A DNA stretch of 64,000 bases, taken from NCBI GenBank assembly GCA_001579985.1, contig LRSR01014122.1, positions 124,001-188,000 of the forward strand, read 5' to 3'. The stretch is from Hypsibius dujardini (lineage: Eukaryota > Tardigrada > Eutardigrada > Parachela > Hypsibiidae). Numbering within the stretch: position 1 is the stretch's first letter; each line of letters starts with the position of its first letter. Positions 1 through 22,054 of this stretch are shown piece by piece. The notes below the pieces were generated by a model. It worked only from the letters and a program-made list of their open reading frames with translations. It ran no database searches and had not been told where the DNA came from. Made by a program: the position numbers and the translations under genes.

Positions 1-2198
1 GATTAAAAGGTGTCAACGTACCGCAAGCGAGCTCGTGCCACAGAGTTGTGTCCGGGTCTGCGCAAGGCGGCACTCTAAAGTCCCACGATGGCTACCCCAA
101 CACACCTTATTCCCCGGGATTTCAGTGTCGTTATGTGATTAATGTTCCTCCCGGACGGCATGCCGAAGTCACAATTGGGGGCTCCACTCTCGGACTCCGG
201 CCGTGGGACTTTGCCATCTTGATCGACGGAACCGTGGCCAGCAAGCTTAACTTTATGTGTAATGTGGAACGATATAAACAGCTAGGAGTCGGTAAGTTCA
301 AAGCTTATGCATGTTCTAATTATTAAAACTTTGAGTAAACCTTTTTTTCAAACTCTTTGTAGTCGGCGAAGATTATGTCGGTAAGTTCTACGATGAAAAG
401 TCTGTTGACCCTCACTTGTTCTCTATCTCTCGGCCAGTACACCTATCCGCTTGCCAACCTGTTTGCTACCGGCCTCTTCCTGTGTGCAGGAGTCTAACTC
501 TCTGCCTGTGTCAGTCTGTCTGTCAAAAGCAGAAAAAAACAAGTTTAAAATGAATATTTGCAGCCGTCGTTCAAAAGACTATTGGGACTGCGGGGACGAC
601 TCATTCCATCAAAAGCACCTCTCCTACAATCGTCGTCGACTTTTGCGTCCACACATTTGCCAAAGAACTGAGTAATCGGAAAGGATTTGAGGTGAGATTC
701 ACATCTACTCCTGGAAGCGTGACGAACAGTGGACAAAATGCGGAAGCAGCAGTCGCGAAACCCGCAGCATCAGGAGACCAGGATGAGAACCTTCCACAGC
801 CTCAGCCTCAACAGCCGGATAAACCGAGACCACCGCCTGTTTCCAAACCGGAACCAATCTCTCGCAAAACTTGCGGTCGACCTCAGAATCCGCCATCGAA
901 TAATCCTAATCGGATTGTTAATGGCGTGGTGGCGAGGGAGAACAGCTGGCCATGGATTTGTACGCTAGTGCAAAAACCGACGCAGCAGTTTTGTGGCTGC
1001 ACTTTGGTAGGATTCTTAAAGCCGGCAAACAGACAAAAGCCAACACAAAATAAAACAGTCAGAGAGACAGACACATAGACAAACAGACACACAAACAGAT
1101 AAGAGACACCCAGACACACAGACACTTAGGCAGACAAAGAGACAGACAGACAGAGGTACGGATATACATCCGATTTGTCTAATTGAGAGTGTTGTTTAAA
1201 GATTGCGGAGCGATGGATTGTGACAGCCGGTCATTGTGTAGACGGAAATTCTGAAGAAATGATGAAAGATTCCGTGCAAGTTTACCTGGGCGTGGAAAAC
1301 TTACGACAGGCCACAGCCAAACACAAGTACAACATTGTTCGCGTTATCCATCACGAAAATTACAATGACCCCGTGGGTTCGACTAGCAACGACATTGCTT
1401 TAATTAAATTGGATCGAGCCGTCGTTTTCTCAAACGACGCCATGCCTGCTTGTCTACCCAATAAGACGGTCCACGCCAAACCGTTTGTCCAAGCCGGAAG
1501 TAGCGGTCGACGAGTCTGTTACGTTGCTGGTGAGTTGCCCTTTATCATACCCCTTGAATAGTGATTCCTCGAATGACAGTCTCTTTTAAACAGGATGGGG
1601 AAGATTATACGACGGCCAGTCAGCCAGTACGTAAAACAACGCTAAAAAAGATTACCCTTAAATAGTTTTAACTTATATGAAATATGTGGTTTAGTTGACG
1701 GCGGGAAGATTGGCGCAGGAAGTGATCAGCTGCAGCAGGTAGCGATCGAAGTGATGCCGATGCCGGTGTGTAAGGCTTATATGACTGGCTACACCATCAT
1801 GGATAATGCAGTGAGTGTGAGATTCCTGTTCAAACCAATTCTGAATGTTGAAGAAAAAAAGTTGAAAATGTTAAATTTAAAGTAAGAAAAATAATGTACA
1901 CTTTATAATACGTCTTTTCGTTTAGTTCTGCGGAGGCTACGACAACGGCAAATTCGATTCGTGCCAAGGCGATTCTGGTATGCATTGGAAAGAAGCATAC
2001 AGGTATTAGAAAGTTTAATTGACTTCCATTTGTGTAGGTGGTCCGTTAGTGTGCGACGACGGGCGGGGTCGATGGTCGTTGTTTGGGATAGTCTCCTGGG
2101 GACTGGGATGTGCCCAACCCAAGGCACCCGGCATCTACACCAACGTCGCCATGATGCGCGAATGGATCGACTCCAACATGGCCCAAGGAGGATTGTGA
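1..2198 (+). CDS. CUB-domain trypsin-like serine protease, 5' partial (protease 1)
   Basis: Secreted serine endopeptidase whose N-terminus lies left of the window. Exons read as about 1-291, 363-380, an uncertain stretch, 564-1006, 1202-1529, 1594-1626, 1695-1810, 1926-1977 and 2038-2198. The first part is a CUB domain (Cys, then a GG-L-S-YP pattern, ending in KGFEVRF). A Gln/Pro-rich linker follows, then an S1A domain with activation site RIVNG. The triad is present: His in TAGHC (usually AAHC), Asp in NDIAL, Ser in GDSGGP. The Asp opening DSCQGDSG predicts trypsin-like specificity. WPWIC and FCGCTL carry two Cys not found in standard chymotrypsin folds. The intron at 1007-1201 is filled with GACA repeats. 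The splice between 380 and 564 is unsure because the CUB middle is not clear in any single frame. Related protease genes follow on the same strand. Confidence 0.88.
1060..1165. repeat. GACA-rich imperfect tetranucleotide tract
   Basis: Runs of GACA/CAGACA fill most of the intron between the S1-domain exons of protease 1. This is one of many such tracts in the window. Confidence 0.85.
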
Positions 2199-3499
2199 AG
2201 CTTGATAAACCTTTTTTTCGCGCTTCTTGTGATATGGCAGACCGTGTGAAAGCGCAACGCGCACGTACTGATGTCGCGACACTTTATAGGGACCGAGGGA
2301 CTGTGTAGTTATCTTATACTTGTCGTTATCTGCAATAATTAACTGCCCAACGGGACAGATTCCCTGAAGCTTTTAGGTGTATGTATGTATACAAGGACAA
2401 TCGGTATAGGAAGTACTATTTCCGTATATCTCATCGTTACTAAAATGTCAATCCCTTGAGCTATGGGATGACAAGGTCCGACATGTCAAGTCACCGACCT
2501 CTAAAAATAGTACAGTAGTGTGGGAACGTCAGTGATGTCTGACAGCTGAATCAAGAGTAATATTTGATCTCAGAACCCGCCATTGAATAATCCTAATCGG
2601 ATTGTTAATGGCGTGGTGGCGAGGGAGAACAGTTGGCCATGGATTTGTCAGCTAGTGGAAAAAACGACGCAGTAGTTTTGTTGCTGCACTTTGGTAGGAA
2701 TCTTCTTAAAGCCGGCAAATGGAAAAAAGCCAACACAAATCAAAATAGTTAGAAAGACAGTTTGAAACAGAACAGAAAGACGAACAGAAAGACAGACAGA
2801 GAGACAGAGAGACAAACCGACAGAGAGACAAACAGACAGACAAACATGCGTGGTCAGAGATCACAAATGAAAGTACGCGGTCAGAGAGAATATGTGTGGT
2901 TGCTCGACCGAAATGGGCAAAAGAGATCCAGCAATTAGACCGAGAGTAACTCCTCATGTCTATGTACCATAAAGTACACTATATACTCTCAGTTGGATCA
3001 AAACAACCGCTTTGATCTTCACAGAAAGCACTCAGTCTAATGCATGCGGTATCTATATTGCGCATGGTCCCTGCCGAGGACCTCAAGGAGCAAGGACTAC
3101 AGGAGGCCGAAACGAGAGCGAGAAGGTTGAGCTTATTTTCCGCGGTATTTTCTTCCTATTTTGCAGTGTCCTATTAAACTGGGCACTGCATATGCTGACC
3201 TAGCTCCCTGGAAAAGGGCAATTAGACAAGTTTTTTAGTGAAAAAGTAACGTGCTCTGCCGGATGCCAATTGCCCAGTCAGCGGGACACCCTTCCACGAG
3301 AACCTTTTTCCAACGTAACCGCTGACTTCAGCGTGAAACTTGTCTTAACCAGATGGGAAAAACGTGCTGAAAAGTGCTGCCGACATTAGAACGGGGTCAA
3401 GTGAAATCCTGCTTTGCCATTCAATATCTCACTACACCCCAAGCGTATCGAGGAAAAAACAAGTGACAATTTCAACTGAAAGACATTTATTTCTTGGGT
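2199..3499. other. intergenic between protease 1 and protease 2
   Basis: No complete gene is seen. The stretch contains the 3' flank of protease 1, a broken duplicate exon near 2570-2700 with a GACA tract behind it (about 2750-2860), and the upstream region of protease 2. Short reading frames here have no recognisable domain. Confidence 0.6.
2570..2760 (+). pseudogene. duplicated, broken exon fragment of protease 1
   Basis: About 190 bases repeat 880-1066 of protease 1 with scattered changes. They cover the end of the linker, the activation site, the SWPWIC segment, the exon end at CTL and the start of the GACA-rich intron. The copy has an in-frame TAG (2673-2675) where the gene has Gln, and a Gly-to-Cys change giving FCCCTL. 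No exon for the catalytic residues follows. Because both exon and intron sequence were copied, this is a genomic duplication and not a retrocopy. The high identity points to a fairly recent event. Confidence 0.85.
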
Positions 3500-3506
3500 T
3501 ATAAAG
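3500..3506 (+). promoter_or_regulatory. TATA box of protease 2
   Basis: TATAAAG lies 86 bases upstream of the signal-peptide ATG at 3592, a sensible distance for a short 5' UTR. It is the clearest core promoter motif near a gene start in this window. The functional role is inferred. Confidence 0.5.
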
Positions 3507-3591
3507 TGGCGGCGGTTAGATAGGCGATACTTTCTACCCCCACGGCAATATCGCGCAGGAACAAAGGTCAAACAAAGTTTTACCAATCGCG

Positions 3592-5372
<1,781 letters not shown>

Positions 5373-6199
5373 TGATGATGATGATACTTTGTTTGCATAT
5401 TTTACTGCCGCCCCTCACACTGAATGTCAATCGGTATGCCGCAGTTTTATGTTATACTTCCAAAGATGCTCATTTACAGTGTCTGTCAAACCGTTGACTG
5501 AATTCTCCGAACGAGTACCCCAGTTGTCCATTCATTCATATGGGTTTTGTTAGGTTTTGGTCAAGGGCTTCCCGATGCTTTGTTTATGTTGAAAATTCAA
5601 ACCGGGTCGCCAAAGGTGTTAGCAAGGGAAAATTGTTTTCACCTTCTAATATCTTTTTCCACACAAGTAGTCTATGTTTGCAAAATTTTCCTTCTTTATG
5701 TGTGTTTTTTAAAACAGGTTACGTAACGTCATCAGGTCTCCTTATTTCATTTGGATACTCTTTTGACGACTTTATTAGACAAATTTGGTCTGATTTACAA
5801 ACTTTCGGAATTTTTGGATAGATATTCAAAATTTCGACACCCAGAACTCGGCATTATAGTTCACCAAGTGTAGCGAGCTAGAAATTACCAAAAACCTTCG
5901 CAAATGTCTCATTTTGGGATGGGATGAACTTGGGTCGCCGTGTTTTTTCACTTTTGCTTTTTGAATACTAGACACTGGACGGAAACGCTCCGTTTTGGAT
6001 ATACTGTATAATCTCGATGAAAAATACGGGAACAATTGTTGGCCAATCGAACGCTCGCTTATTTTGCCCACCGGTGCGGTATATTCTGCCCGTACGATTA
6101 CAGCATTACGCCCGTAATCCATCAATCAAACAATAACTTTCCATAAATAAATTTATTCATTACAAATCAGAATCCATCTCGACTTCCTCCACGAAAGAA
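5373..6199. other. intergenic, no gene seen
   Basis: This is the 3' flank of protease 2 and AT-rich sequence up to the transposon remnant. Short open frames on both strands have no recognisable domain or supporting exon pattern. Confidence 0.5.
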
Positions 6200-6205
6200 T
6201 CCTCG

Positions 6206-7880
6206 TTAAGAAAATACTAAACTCATTTTATCGGTCTCTTCATCAATACCGACTACTGCTTCACCGAACAAACCATCATAATCACTCTCATCACTGAAAG
6301 CGACTCCAACAACCTCTTCGCCGGCAACCCCGTTAATCTGACTTTTACCGATAATTTCGGCTGCAATGAAGGATTTCTTGATCCGCTGAGGATTATCATT
6401 GTACCAAGCCCGAAAGACAAAATTGACAAAATCTTGGCGGCTTGGCTTCCACAGAAAATTACTCGGGGTGAAGGACTCGTTTTTGTTTCGCCTGTCGCGA
6501 TACTCCACCTTGATGAGGGACTTGAAAACGTTATTCACAATAACGTCTAAAGGCTGCCATTTACCAGTCATGCCCACAGGAATGAGGATCTGCCGGACAT
6601 TTCGCTCCTCAAGCAGCTGTGACCTGAAAAGTGAAAAATCGTCGGTCAATCAATCAATCAATCACAAAAACAGATGGCAGATAAAAGACGTCAATCAACA
6701 ACCATCAACACGGGCTGTAAAAGGACCAACCAACACATCAATCAACCCATCAATCGCTTTTTACCTCGAGTCCATCTTGTGAACGGCAAATTTGGTCGCG
6801 AATCAAGACTGTTATTTCTCCATCGACCGAAAAATCATTTTTCATGTATTGCTCTTCAGTCTCTTGGTTCCACCAGGCGCTTCGTGAACTCGTCACTTGG
6901 ATATTTTCTGCTAGAACCAGCGATTTCATGATTTTTTCGGATAGTTTTCCCGTTTTTGCGGCACCCTTAAACACGATCAAAGCAGGATCTTTTGAGCCAT
7001 CTGCCGAGATCGTAAGATTGATGGTGAATCCTTCTTTCTCGCCGGGAGGCTGAATTCCCTCAACCTTAGAAAAAACCTTAAAGGGTCATTAACATATTAC
7101 GTCATCAAAGGAGTGTAGGTGGGTGGTCTGGACCCTTGACTACCCAGTAAATAAGTCCCGCCCCCAGTATGATTTTAATTATCTTGGCAGGTGGGTGGTC
7201 GAAAAAGGCCATTTTTTGGTTACGTAATATGTTAATGACCCCTAACTGGCTTCGTGGTTCGATTGCTTGATTGAATAGAAATCGGCTGGCGACAATTGCT
7301 AAAAATGCTGAAGAAGTCAATCTTGGATTGGAAAGGAAAAAAGCTCAATGAACCCAATAAAAATGCACGATAAAATGCGCTTTTCCCTATATGCATATGT
7401 TGATTTTAACTTGGCTATTTCCATATATTATTCCTCTTTTTACCTGTTTTACGCTGATGGGAGAGATAGTTCGACTGTAAGGACGGACAAGGCGAACATT
7501 CGTTTGATCGGCATTTTTCAGATGAGCCAACGAAAGCCTTCGGAAGACGACTTTTTTTGGATTTCTTGAAAGAACTCGTCTTGTGACTCCTATCAATCAA
7601 TCAAGCACAGGCATCCTCTGAAAATCAGCCGCGGAAACAGCAATGATTCAATCAATCAATCGCAGTACTCGATATAATACCTTATCTTTCTCACTGAACG
7701 ACACCTTTCTCGAATCATAAGTTGTTGAATAGTAGCAAACGCGAAAACGCTTCTTGAATTTCGCAATCCAGCAATCAGAAGCCTTAAATTTTGTATGACC
7801 AATCCGTTTAGCGACTTCGAGAGCTTTTGCTTAGATGTCGCAATGGCGAACAATTCGACATTTCGCATCATCATAGCGAC
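6206..7880 (-). mobile_element. decayed pogo/Tigger-like DNA transposon
   Basis: Reading on the minus strand, 7880-7650 gives a CENPB-type helix-turn-helix remnant (FKASDCWIAKFKKRF). About 7080-6750 gives a DDE-type segment (EGIQPPGEKEGFTINL, then ISADGSKDPALIVFKG). 6649-6206 gives the family's C-terminal hallmark, IPVGMTGKWQPLDV. The order matches pogo-superfamily transposases. The DDE region is split near 6630-6780 by a possible small intron rich in AATC repeats, and frames shift between segments. No N-terminal psq domain and no terminal inverted repeats were found, so this copy is incomplete and surely inactive. A MITE is inserted at 7082-7242. Confidence 0.75.
7082..7242. mobile_element. 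161-bp MITE inside the pogo remnant
   Basis: A perfect 20-base inverted repeat (GGGTCATTAACATATTAC plus GT) lies at 7083-7102 and 7222-7241, and similarity continues a few bases inward. TAA occurs directly outside both ends (7079-7081 and 7243-7245), consistent with a 3-bp target duplication of the PIF/Harbinger type. No coding capacity. The insertion splits the transposase sequence, so it is younger than the pogo copy. Confidence 0.8.
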
Positions 7881-8688
7881 ATCATGTGACTTTTTTGAGA
7901 AAAATAGAAAAAGGCAAAGTTTGCAACTTGATCATAATTTGATAGAAAATAGTGAGAGTGGAGTTGCAAATCTATATTCTGTGCCAAGACGTTTGGGGGT
8001 CTGTCATGAATTTGAGACTAGTAAAAATTTCCGGGTTCATTTTAATTAATCCGGAAAATAAGAATTGATAATCGTGTATGCATATATGTCGCTGCAACTT
8101 GAAAGGTATACGCAAAACGACCCGTGGAAGCAGGTGAAAGTCATGTTTAGGGATTGCCCGCAGCGGAGTCTAAAGGGGCTGGTGTTTTGAAAGGTCTCTC
8201 CGACCGCGACATTGGCCGGAACGCATCAACAAGGCCTTTGTCCCGCGACCACATGCATCTCCTCTACGTCATCTTTATATCATGGCTGTATATTGTGTTG
8301 AACAATATTTCTTTAAGCAAACTTGCTGATTCCAGCTAGTCTAGTCACTCACTGGTATTACTTTCTGCGCGTAAGAATGGACAGAAAAGCAAAATCTCTC
8401 AACAAAGAAAAAACACAATAGGAATAGCAGGAAAGAAAGCCCTAGACCCAGCATTTCTGCCTTCGCGACATATTTCATACCACCCTTCCCATATTCATAT
8501 CCTCTTTGCATCATTACTCATCGATCGGCTTTCTGACTACTGTTTTTTGGTATTAGTTTGAGATATACCACAATCAGACGTTAAATGGTTTTTACGAAAA
8601 CTAGGATTCATAGATAAAAAGCATGACCGATTGGCCGTGACACTGAGTCCAAATTTTGCAAAATTTGTCCCCAGCCATCCGGGTCATC
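7881..8688. other. intergenic upstream of protease 3
   Basis: AT-rich flank without a recognisable gene. The start of protease 3 lies at the right end. No TATA motif is obvious. Confidence 0.45.
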
Positions 8689-11600
8689 ATGACATGCCGT
8701 GGACTGCAGTTGATCCTGTGTTTGGGATTGCTCAGTCGACTGTCCCAGAGCCAAAGTAAGCTTCCTTATATTTGATTGCAATTACGGTACGTTTGACGGT
8801 GGATTCTTCTTTTATGACACACAGACTGCGATGGGTCTCTGTTTGGCTCGGGGACCTTCCAGTATCCACCAAATTATCCCGGCAATTATCCCGATTACGC
8901 GGAATGCCGGTGGACTATCACTGGACCACCGAATAATGTAGTAAGATTCAATTAATATAATTAATATAATATATATATAGAAGATCTAATAGAAAATCTA
9001 AAAAAACACATAAATACATAAACACATACAAAAATATAAAATATATAATCCCGGTTACGCGAATGCCGGTAGACTATCAAGGAACCACCAAACAATGTGG
9101 TAGGATTCAATTAAATTCTATTGAACAAAATCTAATATTTATATACAATATTGCATAGAAAAATCTGTCTACTATATATATGTAATATCTTAAATACAAA
9201 ATAAAATAAAAAAGATAGGAAAACACATAAATACATAAAAACAATCTAATATATATGCAATGATATATATATAATGTTGCTGTAACCTTATTTCAAAAAT
9301 CAGTTTGGAAAAGGATGAATCTCACATCAACTTCAAGACGGAAATGATGTCGTTCTCTTTGCAGATACAAGTGCAATTTCACGACTCTTTCGGAATACCT
9401 GGACGGGACTTTCTCATCGTAGTAGACGGACAGTTTGCGGACCGACTCGGTCCGGCGTGTGATCTCTCCGGATACTTTGCACTGGGCCAGCAAGGAGTTC
9501 AGTTTATTTGTACGTGTAATGCACATGAATATAGAGAAAGTCATAAAACTTAAATTGATAAACTTCATTTGTTCCTGCGATAATGACATAGTGATTCGAG
9601 CAAACCGAGCGGATTTTGCGAGCTTCACCTCCACCACCAACTCGGTTGTGGCCATCTTCTGCGCCCAAGGTCAACGCGGCTCTTTCATCCCGCGGATTGG
9701 CTTCCGTGGTCGGTACTTTTCCATCCCCAAATTAGGAGGTTCTCCCTCTGGGGGATTTATCCCGCCGACACCGATAACACAAACACAACCGCCGCCCATT
9801 ATTTGGACTCAACGACCACTATCACCAGTCACATTTCCTCCTATAATAATACCGCAAACAGTATCACCGTTCACCTTTACCCCACCGCCGCTCCAATGGA
9901 CAGCTCCATCACCAGTGACTCTTCCACCGACCCAACCTCCACCGTCCACCACATGTGGAATGCCCATCCGTCCGCCGGTCGCCGGGAGGATCATCGGCGG
10001 CAATCCCGCACTTTTGGGCTCTTGGCCGTGGATGGTCGCATTGGTCGATTCACGTTATAACGGTTCGTACTATTTTCAGTGGTCTGTCTGTTACAGACAG
10101 GATATTCCACCGACTTTTGTGTGCCTTTTGAAAAATATTATCAACAACGGAATACCTCAACTTGACGATTTACACTTAGGGAAATTGTTAAAACGTTAAA
10201 ATGTTAAACGTTTTTAGCAAAAAGTGTGCGAAGATAATTATGAATTGAAACAATCTCGAAAATCATTGCTCGTCAATGCAAATTAGAATACACAATTTCA
10301 ACCTCTCACACGCGGCATACCGACGTTGTGTCTCTGGACATTCTGTCATCCAGACATTGTGTCCTTTTTCTGTGTTCCGCCCGACATTCTGTCCCCAGGC
10401 ATTCATGTCGTAGACATTCTGTCCCCACAGATCTTATGGCCAGGTAGACAAACTGTCTCCAGACATTCTGGCTACGAATTTACTGCCAGACTGAAGAGAC
10501 ACTTTGTTTTATAATGAGGGCTTTGCCCCCCCCCCCAGTTGTATCGTTCTTTTGAAAGCTCTTACATCGAGCATTAAGTTCTAAAACATACTGTATCATG
10601 AAACGTCAACTTTTAAAGGAAAGAAAAGAAAGGTGTGATGCTTAGTAAGGTTATTTGACAATTGCAAATATCTAGTTTAATGAATGACTGAATAAAATTG
10701 GCTAGAAACAGGGTGATTGAAAATGGCACGCAAAGTCCGCAGTACAAAATAAAATGCTCAGCTGACATGATATAACATCTGGTAAGAAAAAATGTTGCGA
10801 GGACACTATGTCCGACGGACGGGACATAATGTCTGAGAAGCGCAATGTCGGAAGGACAAACCGTCTACGAAAATAACATCTATCGTTACACGCATACGTT
10901 TCTGATGCATTTTGCAGGCCAATTTTGTGGTGGAATTCTGGTGGATGAATTTTGGGTCCTCACAGCGGCGCATTGCATAGTTGAGTACGTGGCTCATTTA
11001 ATTTATCGTTTCACGTCACCACTTACGTTCCTTATTGGGCGTGAAACTTGTGTGTCATGGGATTTACTTGCAGTAAGGCCTCGCAGAATCTCATTCTGCG
11101 AATCGGCGCGACGGACTTCAACGCGACGGTGGGAGACCCAAAGCGAGGCGTCGACTACACCGCCGCCTTCACTATCATCCAGCCGAGCTACGACGGCAAC
11201 TCCTTCACCAACGACCTCGCCATGATCAGGCTGTCGCGAGCGGTGACGTTCAGTAACTACGTCAAACCCGTTTGTTTGCCGAGTTTGCCGCCGCAAGATG
11301 GAGTGAGCTTTTTCTCACACAAACACAGACAATCCATCAAGCCAATTACGTACGCTAATTACGCTGGCCTTTACTCGGTTTTAGCTTGTTTGTTACATCG
11401 CTGGCTACGGACTGACCACACCCATGCAGCGGAAAAAGCGTACGCCCCATTTCCTCTTTTTCCAAAAAAGTTAAACCCTGAAATTTAAAAAAAAATTTGC
11501 CTAATTGGGCAGGTCAAGTAAACGTTTCCGGCAGCGGATCGAATCTGCTGATGGAAACAGACATTCCCCTGGTTGGGCAGACGACCTGTCAGAACTTCTT

Positions 11601-12227
11601 CAACCAGGCCTTTCCCGGTCTGATCAAGCTTACCAACAGTCACGTATGTGCAGGAAGTGTCTATCCCATCGCTAAAGACAGCTGCAACGGCGATTCCGGT
11701 CGGTCTGAACATACCTTTAGCATCAACTTTGAGAGAGACAAAGAATTTTCATCCATTTGTGTGTTCAGGTGGTCCGCTGGTCTGTCGGCGCCCCTCCGGA
11801 CGTTATGAAGTGGTCGGACTAACATCTTTCGGCGTCGGTAACTGCAGTATTCATCTATAGACCCTTCAATCAGTCTGACCATTCTCATTTTTTGTCCTCT
11901 ATATATCGTTTGTGTCTTCACAGGATGCGGTAGAAGTGATGTCTTCGGTACGCACAACATGCCCAGTTGTAACATCTTTAAAATAAATTTATTACAATTT
12001 TCTTAAAAAAATTAAGAACATTTGTTTTTCCATAAACTTTTAAATCTGGAATTTAAAAAGGAGCTGATTAAAAAAAACAATGTTATAGATTAGAAAATAC
12101 TGACATTTGAGCAGTTGGCTGACGTCGGACTCTGTTGTATATGCATCCCTTCCTAGGTGCATATACCAATGTGTGGGCCCTTTTGTCGTGGATCAACTCT
12201 ATTCGCGGCCTCACCATCGGCAAATGA
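8689..12227 (+). CDS. CUB and Pro/Thr-linker trypsin-like serine protease (protease 3)
   Basis: Eleven exons (8689-8755, 8825-8940, 9365-9509, 9592-10062, 10918-10984, 11074-11302, 11385-11439, 11513-11698, 11769-11846, 11924-11947, 12157-12227) encode 502 residues. The start opens a signal peptide (LILCLGLLSRLSQ). A CUB domain follows (about residues 24-140; YPGNYPDYAECRW), then a Pro/Thr-rich linker of about 90 residues likely to be O-glycosylated, then S1A from RIIGG. The triad is intact: TAAHC, NDLAM, GDSGGP. Asp in KDSCNGDSG predicts trypsin-like specificity. It lacks the extra Cys pair of proteases 1 and 2 (WPWMV, FCGGIL), so it is the most divergent paralogue. The 10063-10917 intron contains a palindromic-motif repeat. 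Likely extracellular, in gut, haemolymph or matrix; substrate unknown. Confidence 0.93.
10320..10870. mobile_element. possible non-autonomous element with GACA-TGTC palindromic motifs
   Basis: The left part (10322-10490) has about eight copies of an 11-12-base motif near GACATTCTGTC. The right part (10800-10868) has several in the opposite sense, such as GACACTATGTC and GACATAATGTC. The two clusters flank AT-rich non-coding DNA inside an intron of protease 3. The arrangement resembles subterminal repeats of a MITE, but clean terminal repeats and a target duplication were not identified. Confidence 0.45.
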
Positions 12228-13006
12228 CAACATACGTCGTGAATTTCAGCCGGCCCATGATCGCGGCAAAGACAAAGTTGCTTCTTATGTTTCTATATTC
12301 TACTCTCACAATTGCTCAATAGAAAATCCTTCATCTGTAAGTCAAATCCGGTCCTTCATCTACACGAGCAGTATGTCATAGTGTCTGCAAATAAAGAAAA
12401 GCCAAACCCAAATGACCGCAGCGCAATATTGCAGCGTATAGACTCTGTTTTATATCAACTACACACAAAACCCGAGGAGAGGTGCGTGGTGGGACACATA
12501 CTTTTAACAGAAACACCGGCTGGAATAAACATGGCAGGGCGCGGTGGTGATGCTTCGACTAGAAAGAGAGAAGAAGAGAGCGGGAGAGAAGAAAAAGTAA
12601 GAAAACGCGCACATTACATTAGGGAATTCCTTTTCCATCTCACTCCACTTTCTGACAAGAAAAGAGAAAGAAACAAAAAGACGGGATGTCCGTTGATAAG
12701 AAAAAAAAGCGCCTGCATGCGCGCGCGTGCGAATAGAAACCGAACGAAGAAAAAAATGACCAGTAAAACGGTTCAAAAAGCGTCCCGCGTCGCGTCCCCC
12801 TCGCCCAAAACATTAGAAAATAAAAACCGACCCAAATAATTGGTTAAAACCTTCTTTTTCTCTTTTTCCTGGATTAACTCATGCACAAAGAAGAGAAGAT
12901 TCACTTTAAAACCACAAGAAGAAGAACAAAAGCGACCGTCGTTCTTCACCACGCGTTCCTCTTTCCTTCCTTCCTTGCCTACTCCGTCCAACCAACCAAC
13001 CCAGTT
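12228..13006. other. shared 3' flanks of protease 3 and calcineurin A
   Basis: The two genes converge here. AATAAA for protease 3 is at 12390-12395. The rest is purine-rich (AGAAG, AAAGAGAAAG), and its reading frames look like composition artefacts. No independent gene is supported. Confidence 0.55.
12390..12395 (+). terminator. polyadenylation signal AATAAA, protease 3
   Basis: First AATAAA after the protease 3 stop, about 160 bases downstream. Confidence 0.5.

Positions 13007-22054
<9,048 letters not shown>

Noticed and set aside
12312-12839. 175-residue plus-strand frame after protease 3
   Set aside because: Lys/Arg-rich, no domain, purine-biased DNA in the convergent 3' flanks; an artefact of composition.
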